A stretch of 14,565 nt of DNA from CAZUZS01 sp964624795 (GCA_964624795.1 CAZUZS010000092.1:1-14565), one strand, 5' to 3'. Shown: positions 1-7,625, counted from the stretch's first letter. The notes: generated from the sequence alone by a model not told the origin. Translations and numbers: made by a program.

Positions 1-229
1 CCGAATATTTTAATTATTGATTCTTTTCTTTTAAGCTGTTATAATTCAAGCAGTAAGAATTTGGATCGATAATTAGAAACGATATATTGGATATTTCACG
101 TATTGACAACACAATCTTATAGTCTGCCCGGAGTTTCAATTTCTTTAGCTGTCTGTTATCATAAATAAAGTTTCGTTTTTAACATTGAAATGACCTGTTA
201 TCTTGATTTTACCTCATGGGAGATCAAAT

Positions 230-2017
230 ATGCAACCTAACGAGATGGAAAAGAAAAACCGGATTGCACAGTGGGCGTTTGACACCCGGCCTATCTTGGG
301 ACGGTTTCACATCTGGCTGGAAGATGTGGATGTTGAATGGATCAGGGGGCGTCAATTTGCCGAGCTGAACGACAGCATCTCATTTGTTGACAGCGCCATG
401 GAGCGGCTGTTTATTATGACCGCCGGCGTCACCGCCCTGGGGACACAGCTTTTCGGGCGTTACGGCGAGGGCAAACATCTCGACAAACAGGAGCTTAACC
501 AGGTAAAAAAAGATGCCGATGCCATTTCGGCTTATGTTATGAGCGAGAGCCTGTGGTATCTTTCCCGCTCCCTTCCGGAGAACCATGCCATCATGGTGTG
601 CCTGGGCGAGGGATTGATGCCCAAGGCCGGCGAAACACCCGAAATGGGCTCCAATCCGATGCTGGGTTTCGGGAGAATCTATGCCAGGCCGCAGGTGGCA
701 AAATTCGTCGATTCGCATGTGCAGCAATTAATCAATGCCACCGGCTACACCTGGGACGATTTCCGCCACGATTTGAACAGCGCCGGAATCACCGTGTGGG
801 GCGCCGCAATCGATACGCTGGAAAATACCTCCCGCTTCGCGAAAGGGGCATCTACCGGTCCGATGACGGTTTTCCATCTTTTCAACCAGCCCCTGGCCCT
901 TACCAATCCTTACGAAGGCTATATCGGGAACCTGGTTCTTCCGCGCGAAATTGTTCATACCGCCACTAAAGACTCCATTTTGATCGATTTTTTTACACCG
1001 CGAAAGAAAATTTTACAGGCCATAAAACAAACTTACCCGGGCATCAAACCGGAGAATATTCATATCTGGACGCTGCGCGGGAAGGGGCGGGCAGAACGTA
1101 TCGGGAAATTGTGGGACGAGTGGCAGGCTCTTGGTGTCCACCTGGTGGATGACGGCTGGAAAATGCCGACCGGCGCGGAGGCTTTTACCGACTCCGGAAC
1201 TTACGCACCTACCTTTCTGGTCGGCACCTGGCAGGACGAAAAGGATGAAACCAACCTGTTTATCGTCGATGGCTACGCGGCATCGGCGGAGGCAATTCAG
1301 GCAGCCAGCCTCTACCCGATCCTGAATTTGGATGCCTCGCTGGCAATCTTCTCGTCCAAGTTTGAGCTGAGCTACGACCGCGAGCCGCAGATTATGCATC
1401 TGAATCCCGATGCCGCTGATTTTCCCACACAATTGGCAAATATTTACGAGAAGGAATTGGATGACGAAACTGTGCGACGCTGCCGGGAAAGCATTACGCT
1501 GGCCAGGAATGCCGGGATTCCATTGCACAAACGAATCATTTCTGCCGACGATTTTCTGCCGGAGAAAAAATGGGGCGTAATGGCCGTATCCGGTTATATG
1601 CTCCCCGATCCCTACACCGGTGCACCCGGAGTGCAGAAAATTGATGACGACACTTATCAGGTCACGGTCCGCCTGTCCACACGCAAAGGCGACAAGCGAA
1701 CCACCCTGAAGCTACGACTACTCGAATCTTTCGAGGTAAGCCAACTGGTGTTTAATCCATTGCTCAACCGTTTTATGCGGGGAGAGGATTTTCGGGACCG
1801 CGCGGTAAAGATTTCCGATTCAGGAAGGATCCGCAACGAATTACAGACCCTTTGTTCAGAGGCGCTGGAGCATTTCGGAAGCAACGGAATAAAAGTGCAT
1901 TTCGACAAAATTCCATTAAATGTAATTTCTCTCGAACAACAGGCAATTCTCAGGGAAATCCTTATCTGGTACAAAAAGAATCATCCCCTTTGGTTTAGCT
2001 GGCTGGAAGTTACTTAA
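230..2017 (+). CDS. Divergent GlpX-like (class II fructose-1,6-bisphosphatase superfamily) protein, 595 aa
   Basis: I read this as a distant, enlarged relative of GlpX, the metal-dependent class II fructose-1,6-bisphosphatase. Compared with E. coli GlpX from memory, landmarks occur in the same order: GRYGEGKHLD (res. 76-85) for GRGDKNTAD, a GEG turn (126-128), AAIDTLENTS (192-201) for the phosphatase motif DPxEGT, then VDDG (306-309) for PDGD, SAEAI for APEGV, and AVSGYM (452-457) for the ATGIT strand. The five metal/catalytic acids of GlpX (D33, E57, D85, E88, E213) correspond to D85, E127, D195, E198 and E354. The protein is much longer than GlpX (about 335 aa), with about 60 extra N-terminal and 100 extra C-terminal residues. 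There is no signal peptide, so it should be cytosolic. The ATG at 230 is chosen because GGGAG (218-222) lies 7 nt upstream; a TTG at 203 is in frame but lacks this. Family placement is fairly sure; the substrate is unknown and need not be fructose-1,6-bisphosphate. Confidence 0.72.
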   Translation: MQPNEMEKKNRIAQWAFDTRPILGRFHIWLEDVDVEWIRGRQFAELNDSISFVDSAMERLFIMTAGVTALGTQLFGRYGEGKHLDKQELNQVKKDADAISAYVMSESLWYLSRSLPENHAIMVCLGEGLMPKAGETPEMGSNPMLGFGRIYARPQVAKFVDSHVQQLINATGYTWDDFRHDLNSAGITVWGAAIDTLENTSRFAKGASTGPMTVFHLFNQPLALTNPYEGYIGNLVLPREIVHTATKDSILIDFFTPRKKILQAIKQTYPGIKPENIHIWTLRGKGRAERIGKLWDEWQALGVHLVDDGWKMPTGAEAFTDSGTYAPTFLVGTWQDEKDETNLFIVDGYAASAEAIQAASLYPILNLDASLAIFSSKFELSYDREPQIMHLNPDAADFPTQLANIYEKELDDETVRRCRESITLARNAGIPLHKRIISADDFLPEKKWGVMAVSGYMLPDPYTGAPGVQKIDDDTYQVTVRLSTRKGDKRTTLKLRLLESFEVSQLVFNPLLNRFMRGEDFRDRAVKISDSGRIRNELQTLCSEALEHFGSNGIKVHFDKIPLNVISLEQQAILREILIWYKKNHPLWFSWLEVT

Positions 2018-2067
2018 GAAGGACTCCCTACGCGATTTTAGAAACGAACTGTGCGCCTGCGATAGCG

Positions 2068-2841
2068 CTAGTACCGAAAATGCTTGATCTCCTCGCCCTG
2101 TTCCTCTATTTCGGTCATCGCTTCTATCCCGATCTGCAGATGGAGATCGGTGTATTTCTCGGTCACCATGCGATCCGATACTTCCGTTTTTATGCCCTCC
2201 GGCACCAGCGGCATATCCGACACCAGCAGCAATGCACCGCGGGAAATCTCGTTGGAATGCCCCACAATAAAAATCGTTGCGGTTTCCATATCAATGCCGA
2301 TGACCGATAAACTCACCAGATATTTTTTGAACTTCTCATCCCATTCCCATACCCGACGGTTGGTCGTATAGACAACCCCGGTCCTGTAGTCCATGCGATG
2401 GGCAACAATTTTATTTGACACAAATTTGTGCAGTTTAAATGACGGAAGCGCCGGCACTTCGGGTTGAAAATAGTCATTGCTTGTGCCTTCTCCACGAATG
2501 GCGGCAATGGGGAGGATAAAATGCCCGATCTCGGTGGAAGATTTCAGCCCGCCGCATTTTCCCAGGAAAAGAACTCCCTGCGGTTTACGGGCTACAAGCA
2601 AATCCATAATGGTTGCCGCATTGGAGGAACCAATCCCAAAATTGATGATCGATAGTCCATGCGAATTGGTGGCTACCTGCATGGGCCGGCCGATCCCCTT
2701 TATTTCGCAATTATACTGACCGGCGAATCTCTCTACGTAATTATGAAAATTGGTCAAGAGGATATAATCCCCGATTTCATCGATTGCGGCTCCCGTGTAA
2801 CGGGGAAGCCAGTTTTTTGCAATTTCCAATTTGGATTTCAT
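2068..2841 (-). CDS. amn: AMP nucleosidase, short Bacteroidetes-type
   Basis: This enzyme hydrolyses AMP to adenine and ribose 5-phosphate in the cytoplasm and so helps set adenylate pools. The 257-aa product is recognisable along its full length as the short AMP nucleosidase common in Bacteroidetes; it lacks the extra N-terminal domain of the longer E. coli Amn. Nucleoside-phosphorylase-fold landmarks are NWLPRYTG (res. 10-17), LFLGKCGGLK (91-100), IRGEGTSNDYF (115-125), YTTNRRVWE (158-166), IDMETATIF (183-191, ribose-contacting Met-Glu) and LLVSDMPLVPEG (205-216), where the Asp is the expected catalytic acid. The gene converges on the GlpX-like gene with 50 bp between the stop codons, and lies 186 bp downstream of the metal permease gene on the same strand. 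A separate sigma70-like promoter in that gap suggests independent transcription. The ribosome binding site is weak (CCAGG just before the ATG). Confidence 0.93.
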   Translation of the reverse strand: MKSKLEIAKNWLPRYTGAAIDEIGDYILLTNFHNYVERFAGQYNCEIKGIGRPMQVATNSHGLSIINFGIGSSNAATIMDLLVARKPQGVLFLGKCGGLKSSTEIGHFILPIAAIRGEGTSNDYFQPEVPALPSFKLHKFVSNKIVAHRMDYRTGVVYTTNRRVWEWDEKFKKYLVSLSVIGIDMETATIFIVGHSNEISRGALLLVSDMPLVPEGIKTEVSDRMVTEKYTDLHLQIGIEAMTEIEEQGEEIKHFRY

Positions 2842-2964
2842 TTGCCTGGCCTATACAGTTTTACCTCATGTAAGATTTACGCCAATTTTCGGAACTCGTG
2901 TTTTCTGCACGCCGGCAGAGTCCTTTAAATGCTTCAAAATTGAGGGCGCCCGAATTCGTTCTAT

Positions 2965-2994
2965 AATATAACGCATGAAATAAAATTATGCCAA
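2965..2994 (-). promoter_or_regulatory. Putative sigma70-type promoter of amn
   Basis: On the minus strand TTGGCA (2994-2989) and TATATT (2970-2965) are separated by 18 nt, each matching five of six consensus bases. Transcription would start near 2958 and leave a leader of about 115 nt before amn. Seen by eye; not tested. Confidence 0.45.
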
Positions 2995-3027
2995 CTTGAA
3001 CAAATTAACATCACACCGGACTTTTGT

Positions 3028-4356
3028 TCATTGGTTTTCATATTTTTTCTTCCACCAATTTTGCCAATTGGCAATCGCCTGCTGGTTCTGCGGTCCCGGC
3101 TTCAGTGCATCATAGCCAAAATCGCTGTCCGAAACCAACGCCAGAATATCCAGCGCCTTCTGCCGAAGGAACGGGATCTGGCAATTTTCCAGGTAATCGA
3201 TAAGATATTTGCTGCCCGACTTTTGATCAAGATCGAAAAGGCGGTGGGCAATTTCAAAACGTTGAAAAGGATTTTCCACGGTTTGATATAAATTGATCAA
3301 CTGTCCGGCCAACGGCTTTCCGTTTAACAGTTGCTGAAGCTGATCATCAGTCAATTCGGCGGCGTTTGCATTTTCTTCATGAAATTCTTTTGCATGCGAT
3401 TCCACCGTTGCTTCCAGGGGATGTTCATTTAGTTGCTGCCGCTTGAAAAAGGTCCCGCCCGACCAGAAGATTCCGAGAATCACAATAAACACCGCCATGC
3501 CCAGACTGATATTCCGCAGGGCAATTATTTTCCGCTTCGCCCGGAAAACATAAAGACCCAGCGTTGTGGTCATGAGAACCAAACCGTAGGTAGCAACGAC
3601 GGTGGGGCCGCTAGGTAGATCGGCAGCATAAGAAACATAAAGACCCAACATCGAGACCAGTGTTCCCATTCCCCAACCCAGGACCAGTTGCAGCCAAAGC
3701 TTGTCGGTGATCATGATGGTGGCAATTGCCGGCACCACCAGGAAAACGAACACCAGGAGAACGCCGGCTGTGCTCACCGAGTGCGTAATCACGAATCCGA
3801 ATGAGACATAAAAAAGGAAATCCCAAAGGCGGACATTGATTCCTTTCCGGTAGGCAATTTCGGGATTGTTGGAGATTAGCAGAAATTTGTCCCGGAAAGC
3901 AAAATGGAAAGCACCCACTACCGCGTAGACTGCGGCCGCGGTGGCGATGGTTTTCCATTGCACCCACAGAATGCTGCCGGTCATAATTTCTTTGATATGT
4001 TCGGCCCCGTGCGGCGCCCGGTCCACCACCAGGATCGCCACTGCCGCAGCCAGCGCATAAACCAGGCCGATCACCGCTTCCTGAGGAATTTTCTCATGCC
4101 GGATTCGGGAGAGCGAAAAAATTGCTGCACCCAAAATGGTAAATCCCAGCGAGAACCAGTAAGCGCCGGTTGAGGAAGGATCTATTCCAAATAGAAAAGC
4201 GAAAGTCGATCCCAGCGCAGCAATTTGCGCCAGAGCCAGATCCACGAAAATCACCTTCCGTTTTATCACATGAATTCCCAGGTAGGAATGGATTCCCACC
4301 AACACCAGGCACTCCGCAAATGCCGGCAGCATGATTTCAATCATATTCACATTCAT
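3028..4356 (-). CDS. Zinc/manganese ABC transporter permease (ZnuB/MntB type) with C-terminal HEAT-like extension
   Basis: This is the inner-membrane channel subunit of a family-3 (ABC-3) metal importer. Residues 1-275 form a typical ZnuB/MntB/TroC-like multi-helix permease: the N-terminal LPAFAECLVLVGIHSYLG, VIFVDLALAQIAALG (35-49), the coupling-helix region QEAVIGLVYALAAA (92-105), and STAGVLLVFVFLVVPA (195-210), which matches the family's conserved 'LVxALLxxPAA' helix. The usual family length is about 260-300 aa, but this protein has 442. An added hydrophobic helix (282-304) is followed by a His/Glu-rich linker (308-330, with three His) and about 110 soluble residues resembling a HEAT-like repeat, including PFLRQKALDILALV (395-408) and AIANWQNWWKKK (427-438). 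A Shine-Dalgarno GGAG lies 7 nt before the ATG. The gene follows the binding-protein gene by 65 bp. No ATPase gene is adjacent. The metal (Zn versus Mn) cannot be told from the sequence. Confidence 0.88.
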   Translation of the reverse strand: MNVNMIEIMLPAFAECLVLVGIHSYLGIHVIKRKVIFVDLALAQIAALGSTFAFLFGIDPSSTGAYWFSLGFTILGAAIFSLSRIRHEKIPQEAVIGLVYALAAAVAILVVDRAPHGAEHIKEIMTGSILWVQWKTIATAAAVYAVVGAFHFAFRDKFLLISNNPEIAYRKGINVRLWDFLFYVSFGFVITHSVSTAGVLLVFVFLVVPAIATIMITDKLWLQLVLGWGMGTLVSMLGLYVSYAADLPSGPTVVATYGLVLMTTTLGLYVFRAKRKIIALRNISLGMAVFIVILGIFWSGGTFFKRQQLNEHPLEATVESHAKEFHEENANAAELTDDQLQQLLNGKPLAGQLINLYQTVENPFQRFEIAHRLFDLDQKSGSKYLIDYLENCQIPFLRQKALDILALVSDSDFGYDALKPGPQNQQAIANWQNWWKKKYENQ

Positions 4357-4421
4357 TGATTTTCTCCATTAGCTTTCATAATTCGTTGCCGCGCAGGAAT
4401 TGAAATTCCGAAACGACTTTT

Positions 4422-5468
4422 TTATGAGCTGGCTGCCTGACTAAAAGCGGCTATCAGATGAGAAATCCAGTAATCCACCAATTGAAAATAATTCTGCACT
4501 TCCGGAACGCCGCCCACTGCTAATGGAACAATCACTGCCACCCCTTTGACTTTCTGCGCGATCTCCCGCACTTTTCGTTCGTCGAAATAATTTGCGGCAA
4601 GAATTACCCGGGCGTCGTCCCGGCGAATTTTTTGAATCAATTCCTCCACATGCTTTGGCGACGGCGGAATACCGGGTTTGGGTTCCACATGGCCGACGAT
4701 TTCCAGCCCGAACAGGTTTTCGAAATAAATCCAATTTTTATGGTAGGTCACCAGTTTTTTCCCTCTTAAGGGGAGCATATCCGCCATCCAGCCACCGAGA
4801 TATTCGCTCAGTTTCTTCCCCTGAAAGGTTTGGGAATTCAGGAAGGGAATCAACTTCCCTGATTGTGCCAACTGCCCCAGCGTCTCCCCGCCCAGGATCT
4901 GAACCAGTTGCCCGCCGAACATTTTTTCGTCGATTTTGTCCTGGAACTCTTTCAGCCTGGTTTGGAAATAATCAGCATTTTCCGGGCTGACATTGGAAAG
5001 CCCAATCGAAATATTCTGAGCTACAACCTTCATATTCAGCGGGCTGGTAGTGATGTGCGGATTTCCGTAAATATGCACATCGCCCTGGCTGCGGTCCAGC
5101 GAGGACGGTACCTCAAGCAGCTTTACACCATCCGCTGCCGCAACATAGCCGGGCTGGCCGCTGCGGATGCGGGGATTTCCCGACTTGTCGATGAGGGTCG
5201 GCGCCCACAATTCCAGGTCCAGACCGGTTTCAACGAACAAATCCGCCTTGCTGAGCAAAACCGCGTAACTGGGCTTCGGTTTCACAAAATGCGCATCCTG
5301 ATCACCGGCAACAATTGCTTTCACTTCCACCTTGTCGCCGCCTATCTGCCTGGCAATATCCGCATAGGTAGTGAGGGTCGTAACGACATTGATTTGGTCG
5401 GCCGCAAACAGGGAGATTACCAGCGCCAGGCCAAATAAAACTATCAGCCCCAAATTTATCTTCTTCAT
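4422..5468 (-). CDS. Periplasmic zinc/manganese-binding protein (ZnuA/TroA family)
   Basis: This is the substrate-binding component of the metal ABC importer, which captures the ion in the periplasm and delivers it to the permease. Residues 1-22 form a signal peptide (KK, then a long hydrophobic run, then FAA). The family's metal ligands are visible: H60 in QDAHFVKPKPSY, H138 in YGNPHITTSP, H243 in TYHKNWIYF, and an acidic fourth ligand expected at D296 or E297 in NYFDERK. PKPGIPPSPKHVEELIQKI (263-281) is the typical C-lobe helix entry. The usual long His-rich loop of zinc-specific ZnuA proteins is absent; the loop before H138 is short and Asp-containing. At 348 aa it is slightly longer than typical. 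A good Shine-Dalgarno AAAGGA lies 8 nt before the ATG. It sits between the porin (172-bp gap) and the permease (65-bp gap). Zn versus Mn specificity is undecided. Confidence 0.9.
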   Translation of the reverse strand: MKKINLGLIVLFGLALVISLFAADQINVVTTLTTYADIARQIGGDKVEVKAIVAGDQDAHFVKPKPSYAVLLSKADLFVETGLDLELWAPTLIDKSGNPRIRSGQPGYVAAADGVKLLEVPSSLDRSQGDVHIYGNPHITTSPLNMKVVAQNISIGLSNVSPENADYFQTRLKEFQDKIDEKMFGGQLVQILGGETLGQLAQSGKLIPFLNSQTFQGKKLSEYLGGWMADMLPLRGKKLVTYHKNWIYFENLFGLEIVGHVEPKPGIPPSPKHVEELIQKIRRDDARVILAANYFDERKVREIAQKVKGVAVIVPLAVGGVPEVQNYFQLVDYWISHLIAAFSQAASS

Positions 5469-5640
5469 CTTGTTTATCCTTTCCGATTATTTCAATTTAA
5501 ACTTTTGAAGTAAATTGGCCAAAGTGACCGTTTTCCCGACGGGAGCAACGGCAAGTCAAGAGCTCCAATTTCTTCACTCCACCTTCAAGCAGCACGCTAT
5601 TTTCTCTATGCGCCTTGCACTTTGCGCCATGCCCCATACA

Positions 5641-6906
5641 CTAATACCGCTCATGTTTGTGCGGGCCAATTGCCCAATCGAGCTGCAGCGTAAAACGGTT
5701 GTCATTGTCCGGGAGATGGTATCCCTGCAAATGATTGAACTGGAACCGCAGGTAAACAAATTCGCTTTGCCAGAAGGTAAGGTAAGGTACTGCCTGCCAC
5801 AGGAATTGATCGTTATTCTCAGTTGTTGGCGGTTGGGCAAAATCTCCGCGTATACCGACAATCCAGCGCTCGGAAACCCGCCAGTCAAGATAGCTGTAGC
5901 CACCTATCGCATTAATCCTGCCGCCGCCAATGACTTGCTGATTCAGGTAAAAAAGCTCTGAGCGCCAGGTGATCCCCCGGTAAAGCACCCGGTTTACCGG
6001 ACTCCAGGAAAGGGTCAGGTCGAGGCCGCCCATATAGGTCCAGCGATGGTCGCGAGTTAGCGAGAATCCGTGGTGGTCATTTGTCCCTGCCAACCCCGTC
6101 ACTCCCCACTCCAGGTAAGTATCCCGATTCAAATCGTAATAGTTTTTGAAGTGAACCAGGCTGGCAGGCAGGCTGTAGCGCTCGCCTCCAAACAACCGAT
6201 CGTTGGAAGAATTTGTAATCTGAAGTGTCAGTTCATTAGCGCTGGCAGTAAGTTTTGGCATGAGCCAGCCCACCGATACACCGGTTTGTGCAAGTCCCTC
6301 CTCACCCATATACAATTCGATGGGAAGCGGAAATGCAGCCTGGTCCAGCGCATGTTCGTGCCAGCGGTTGAGAACGCCAAACTGCTGGCGAAATCTCCCG
6401 GCGGTCAGGCTTAGTCCGCGCAGCACATTGACCCATGTGACGTACGCCTCGCCTACTCCCACACCGTCCGGCCCGAATTCAATGGTGGATTTTGCCATGC
6501 TGAACGGGTCGAGGTTGGATTGAATATGGATGCCCACCACCCGCATCAGGAAACCGCTTCGCATCTCATCCGTGAAATGCGGATTTTCAACCAGGTAGCG
6601 GGTCAGCATGTCGCCGGTGACGCTAATTTCCGGATTAAGCGCCTGCAGCGAACGGGATCCTTCTTTGAAGACTTTGTGCTCCTCACCTTCTTGCTGGCTT
6701 CCGGCGGACTCTGCCTTACGGCGCGCCGCCTCCCTGATTTTCTCGATCTCCGCCTGTTCTTCTTTTGCTTTAAGTTGGTGAACCTCTTTTTGGAGTTCTT
6801 GAATGGAGATTTGCAGTGAATCCAGTTTGGCCTGCAAACTCGCATCCTGGGCAGCAGCCATTGAGATGCCGCCGGTTATAAACAGAACAGCAATCATCAT
6901 TTTCAT
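5641..6906 (-). CDS. Coiled-coil outer-membrane porin-like protein of the metal uptake cluster
   Basis: This is a predicted outer-membrane beta-barrel that probably lets metal ions or metal complexes into the periplasm for the binding protein encoded next. A reading frame extends upstream to an ATG at 6924, but AGGAGGAG lies inside those first codons and 4 nt before the ATG at 6906. The true start is therefore most likely 6906, giving 421 aa beginning MKMMIAVLF. Residues 1-20 are a signal peptide ending AAAQ. Residues 24-75 are a charged heptad-like coiled coil (LQAKLDSLQISIQELQKEV onward) like the periplasmic spacer of trimeric porins. The rest is rich in alternating aromatic beta strands, and the C-terminus ends in an aromatic residue (Tyr), as barrel proteins do. 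The last eight residues, GPHKHERY, contain two His. No family was assigned with certainty; position and the His-rich end suggest zinc uptake. Confidence 0.75.
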   Translation of the reverse strand: MKMMIAVLFITGGISMAAAQDASLQAKLDSLQISIQELQKEVHQLKAKEEQAEIEKIREAARRKAESAGSQQEGEEHKVFKEGSRSLQALNPEISVTGDMLTRYLVENPHFTDEMRSGFLMRVVGIHIQSNLDPFSMAKSTIEFGPDGVGVGEAYVTWVNVLRGLSLTAGRFRQQFGVLNRWHEHALDQAAFPLPIELYMGEEGLAQTGVSVGWLMPKLTASANELTLQITNSSNDRLFGGERYSLPASLVHFKNYYDLNRDTYLEWGVTGLAGTNDHHGFSLTRDHRWTYMGGLDLTLSWSPVNRVLYRGITWRSELFYLNQQVIGGGRINAIGGYSYLDWRVSERWIVGIRGDFAQPPTTENNDQFLWQAVPYLTFWQSEFVYLRFQFNHLQGYHLPDNDNRFTLQLDWAIGPHKHERY

Positions 6907-6907
6907 G

Positions 6908-6919
6908 AAGCTCCTCCTC
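6908..6919 (-). promoter_or_regulatory. Strong ribosome binding site deciding the porin start
   Basis: The minus strand shows two overlapping AGGAG cores ending 4 nt before the ATG at 6906. The longer frame from 6924 would translate this site as Arg-Arg-Ser and leaves no comparable site in front of its own ATG. Confidence 0.7.
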
Positions 6920-6939
6920 GTCATTCTTCCAACGGTTTT

Positions 6940-6964
6940 TGAGCGGTCTTATGATAACCGCTCA
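6940..6964. repeat. Intergenic hairpin between the small membrane protein and porin genes
   Basis: TGAGCGGT (6940-6947) and ACCGCTCA (6957-6964) form a perfect 8-bp inverted repeat around a 9-nt loop. On the transcribed (minus) strand it is followed by an A run, not a T run, so it is not a standard intrinsic terminator. It could be an mRNA processing or stability element within the cluster. Confidence 0.5.
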
Positions 6965-6974
6965 TGAACAAATG

Positions 6975-7265
6975 TCAGAGCCGGATGTTGGGAGGACCGC
7001 GCTTCAATACCCCGGTTCGATCCGGGGAAGAGGGAAAAATGTTACTGTTTTGAAAGATGAGGAAATATGGTGGCGGGAGCAAATAAAAAAAAGACATAGC
7101 ACCGGCCGCAAATGTAGCGATCAGTGAGATGTGAAGCAGGTGTGCCGGGCAATTTTCGCTTTCGGTGATCCGGCTCGGGTGATTATGCAGAAAAGGAATG
7201 GCAGTAAAAATGGAAACGAGGAGGAGGATCAGAAGAAAAGCAAAAAATTTACGGCGAATCGGCAT
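6975..7265 (-). CDS. Small DUF2946/CopL-like membrane protein heading the metal cluster
   Basis: A 96-aa predicted membrane protein. Two hydrophobic stretches (res. 6-25 and 44-69) flank a short loop that carries His-Asn-His at 27-29 and Cys at 39, with another His at 42 and 45. The C-terminal tail ends LKRGPPNIRL. Hydrophobic start, HxH in the first loop, a second hydrophobic stretch and a terminal R-[AG]-P-P motif resemble the small DUF2946 proteins often found beside copper and zinc genes; this is a pattern match from memory, not a search. It is the first gene of the leftward metal cluster, 68 bp ahead of the porin, which supports it being real. A likely job is metal binding or sensing at the inner membrane. 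The ribosome binding site is poor (GAGTGG about 9 nt before the ATG), so the start is less certain. Confidence 0.6.
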   Translation of the reverse strand: MPIRRKFFAFLLILLLVSIFTAIPFLHNHPSRITESENCPAHLLHISLIATFAAGAMSFFYLLPPPYFLIFQNSNIFPSSPDRTGVLKRGPPNIRL

Positions 7266-7395
7266 ACTTTAATTCCACTCAGGATTGCAAAATATCTTAA
7301 TAGTCCGGCATTGCTGCCTCAAATCGCAGAAACGATTATTGGCTTAACTAAGAATCCGGCAGGAGGTTCCGAAGCCGGGCTGGTAGCGCATTCCG

Positions 7396-7437
7396 AATAT
7401 AAGGACAAATGTGCTTTCCACATAAATAATTGTGGAA
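7396..7437 (-). promoter_or_regulatory. Putative promoter and operator palindrome of the metal uptake cluster
   Basis: A perfect palindrome TTCCACA (7416-7422), 8 AT-rich bases, TGTGGAA (7431-7437) lies just upstream (minus strand) of a -10-like TATATT (7401-7396). The palindrome covers where the -35 element would be, a typical place for a repressor such as a Fur/Zur- or MntR-type protein. It does not match the E. coli Zur box. The leader to the small membrane protein gene would be about 120 nt and contains a further CCGGC/GCCGG inverted repeat (7356-7378). Confidence 0.4.
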
Positions 7438-7537
7438 GTCCTGAATTTCAGCTTTCACTTTTATCTTGAAGTTCTCAAAACTCAAGGTAACTATGATATC
7501 TGCCCGTCATGCGAGAAGGGGAATCTCTGCGCTAATC

Positions 7538-7564
7538 CGGATCCCGACAGGGGATCGGGATCCG
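7538..7564. repeat. Short palindromic element, 10-bp stem and 7-nt loop
   Basis: CGGATCCCGA (7538-7547) and TCGGGATCCG (7555-7564) are perfectly complementary around the loop CAGGGGA. It lies 62 bp beyond the stop of the phytase-like gene and could act as its transcript end, but no T run follows on the minus strand. The core ATCCCGA...TCGGGAT recurs at the ends of the larger palindrome at 14434-14472. Confidence 0.7.
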
Positions 7565-7625
7565 AATCGCGACAACCAGCGGTATTGACAAAATGAACAG
7601 GCTTGCGCGGGGAGGTGCTACCGAT

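Noticed and set aside
103..123. TTGACA with a TATAGT-like box before the GlpX-like gene
   Set aside because: The spacing is only 9 nt, too short for a sigma70 promoter.
1013..1528. 171-aa open frame on the minus strand inside the GlpX-like gene
   Set aside because: It is an antisense shadow of a conserved coding frame, with no recognisable domain or ribosome binding site.
4863..5438. 191-aa open frame on the plus strand opposite the metal-binding protein gene
   Set aside because: The opposite strand encodes a clear ZnuA with its metal ligands; this frame is a shadow.
7010..7027. CCCCGG-TTCGAT-CCGGGG, resembling a tRNA T-arm
   Set aside because: No acceptor, D or anticodon arms fit on either strand, and it lies inside the coding sequence of the small membrane protein.
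7131..7469. 112-aa plus-strand frame across the metal cluster's upstream region
   Set aside because: It is Lys/Arg-rich without domains, overlaps the more convincing small membrane protein, and runs through the palindrome and promoter region.
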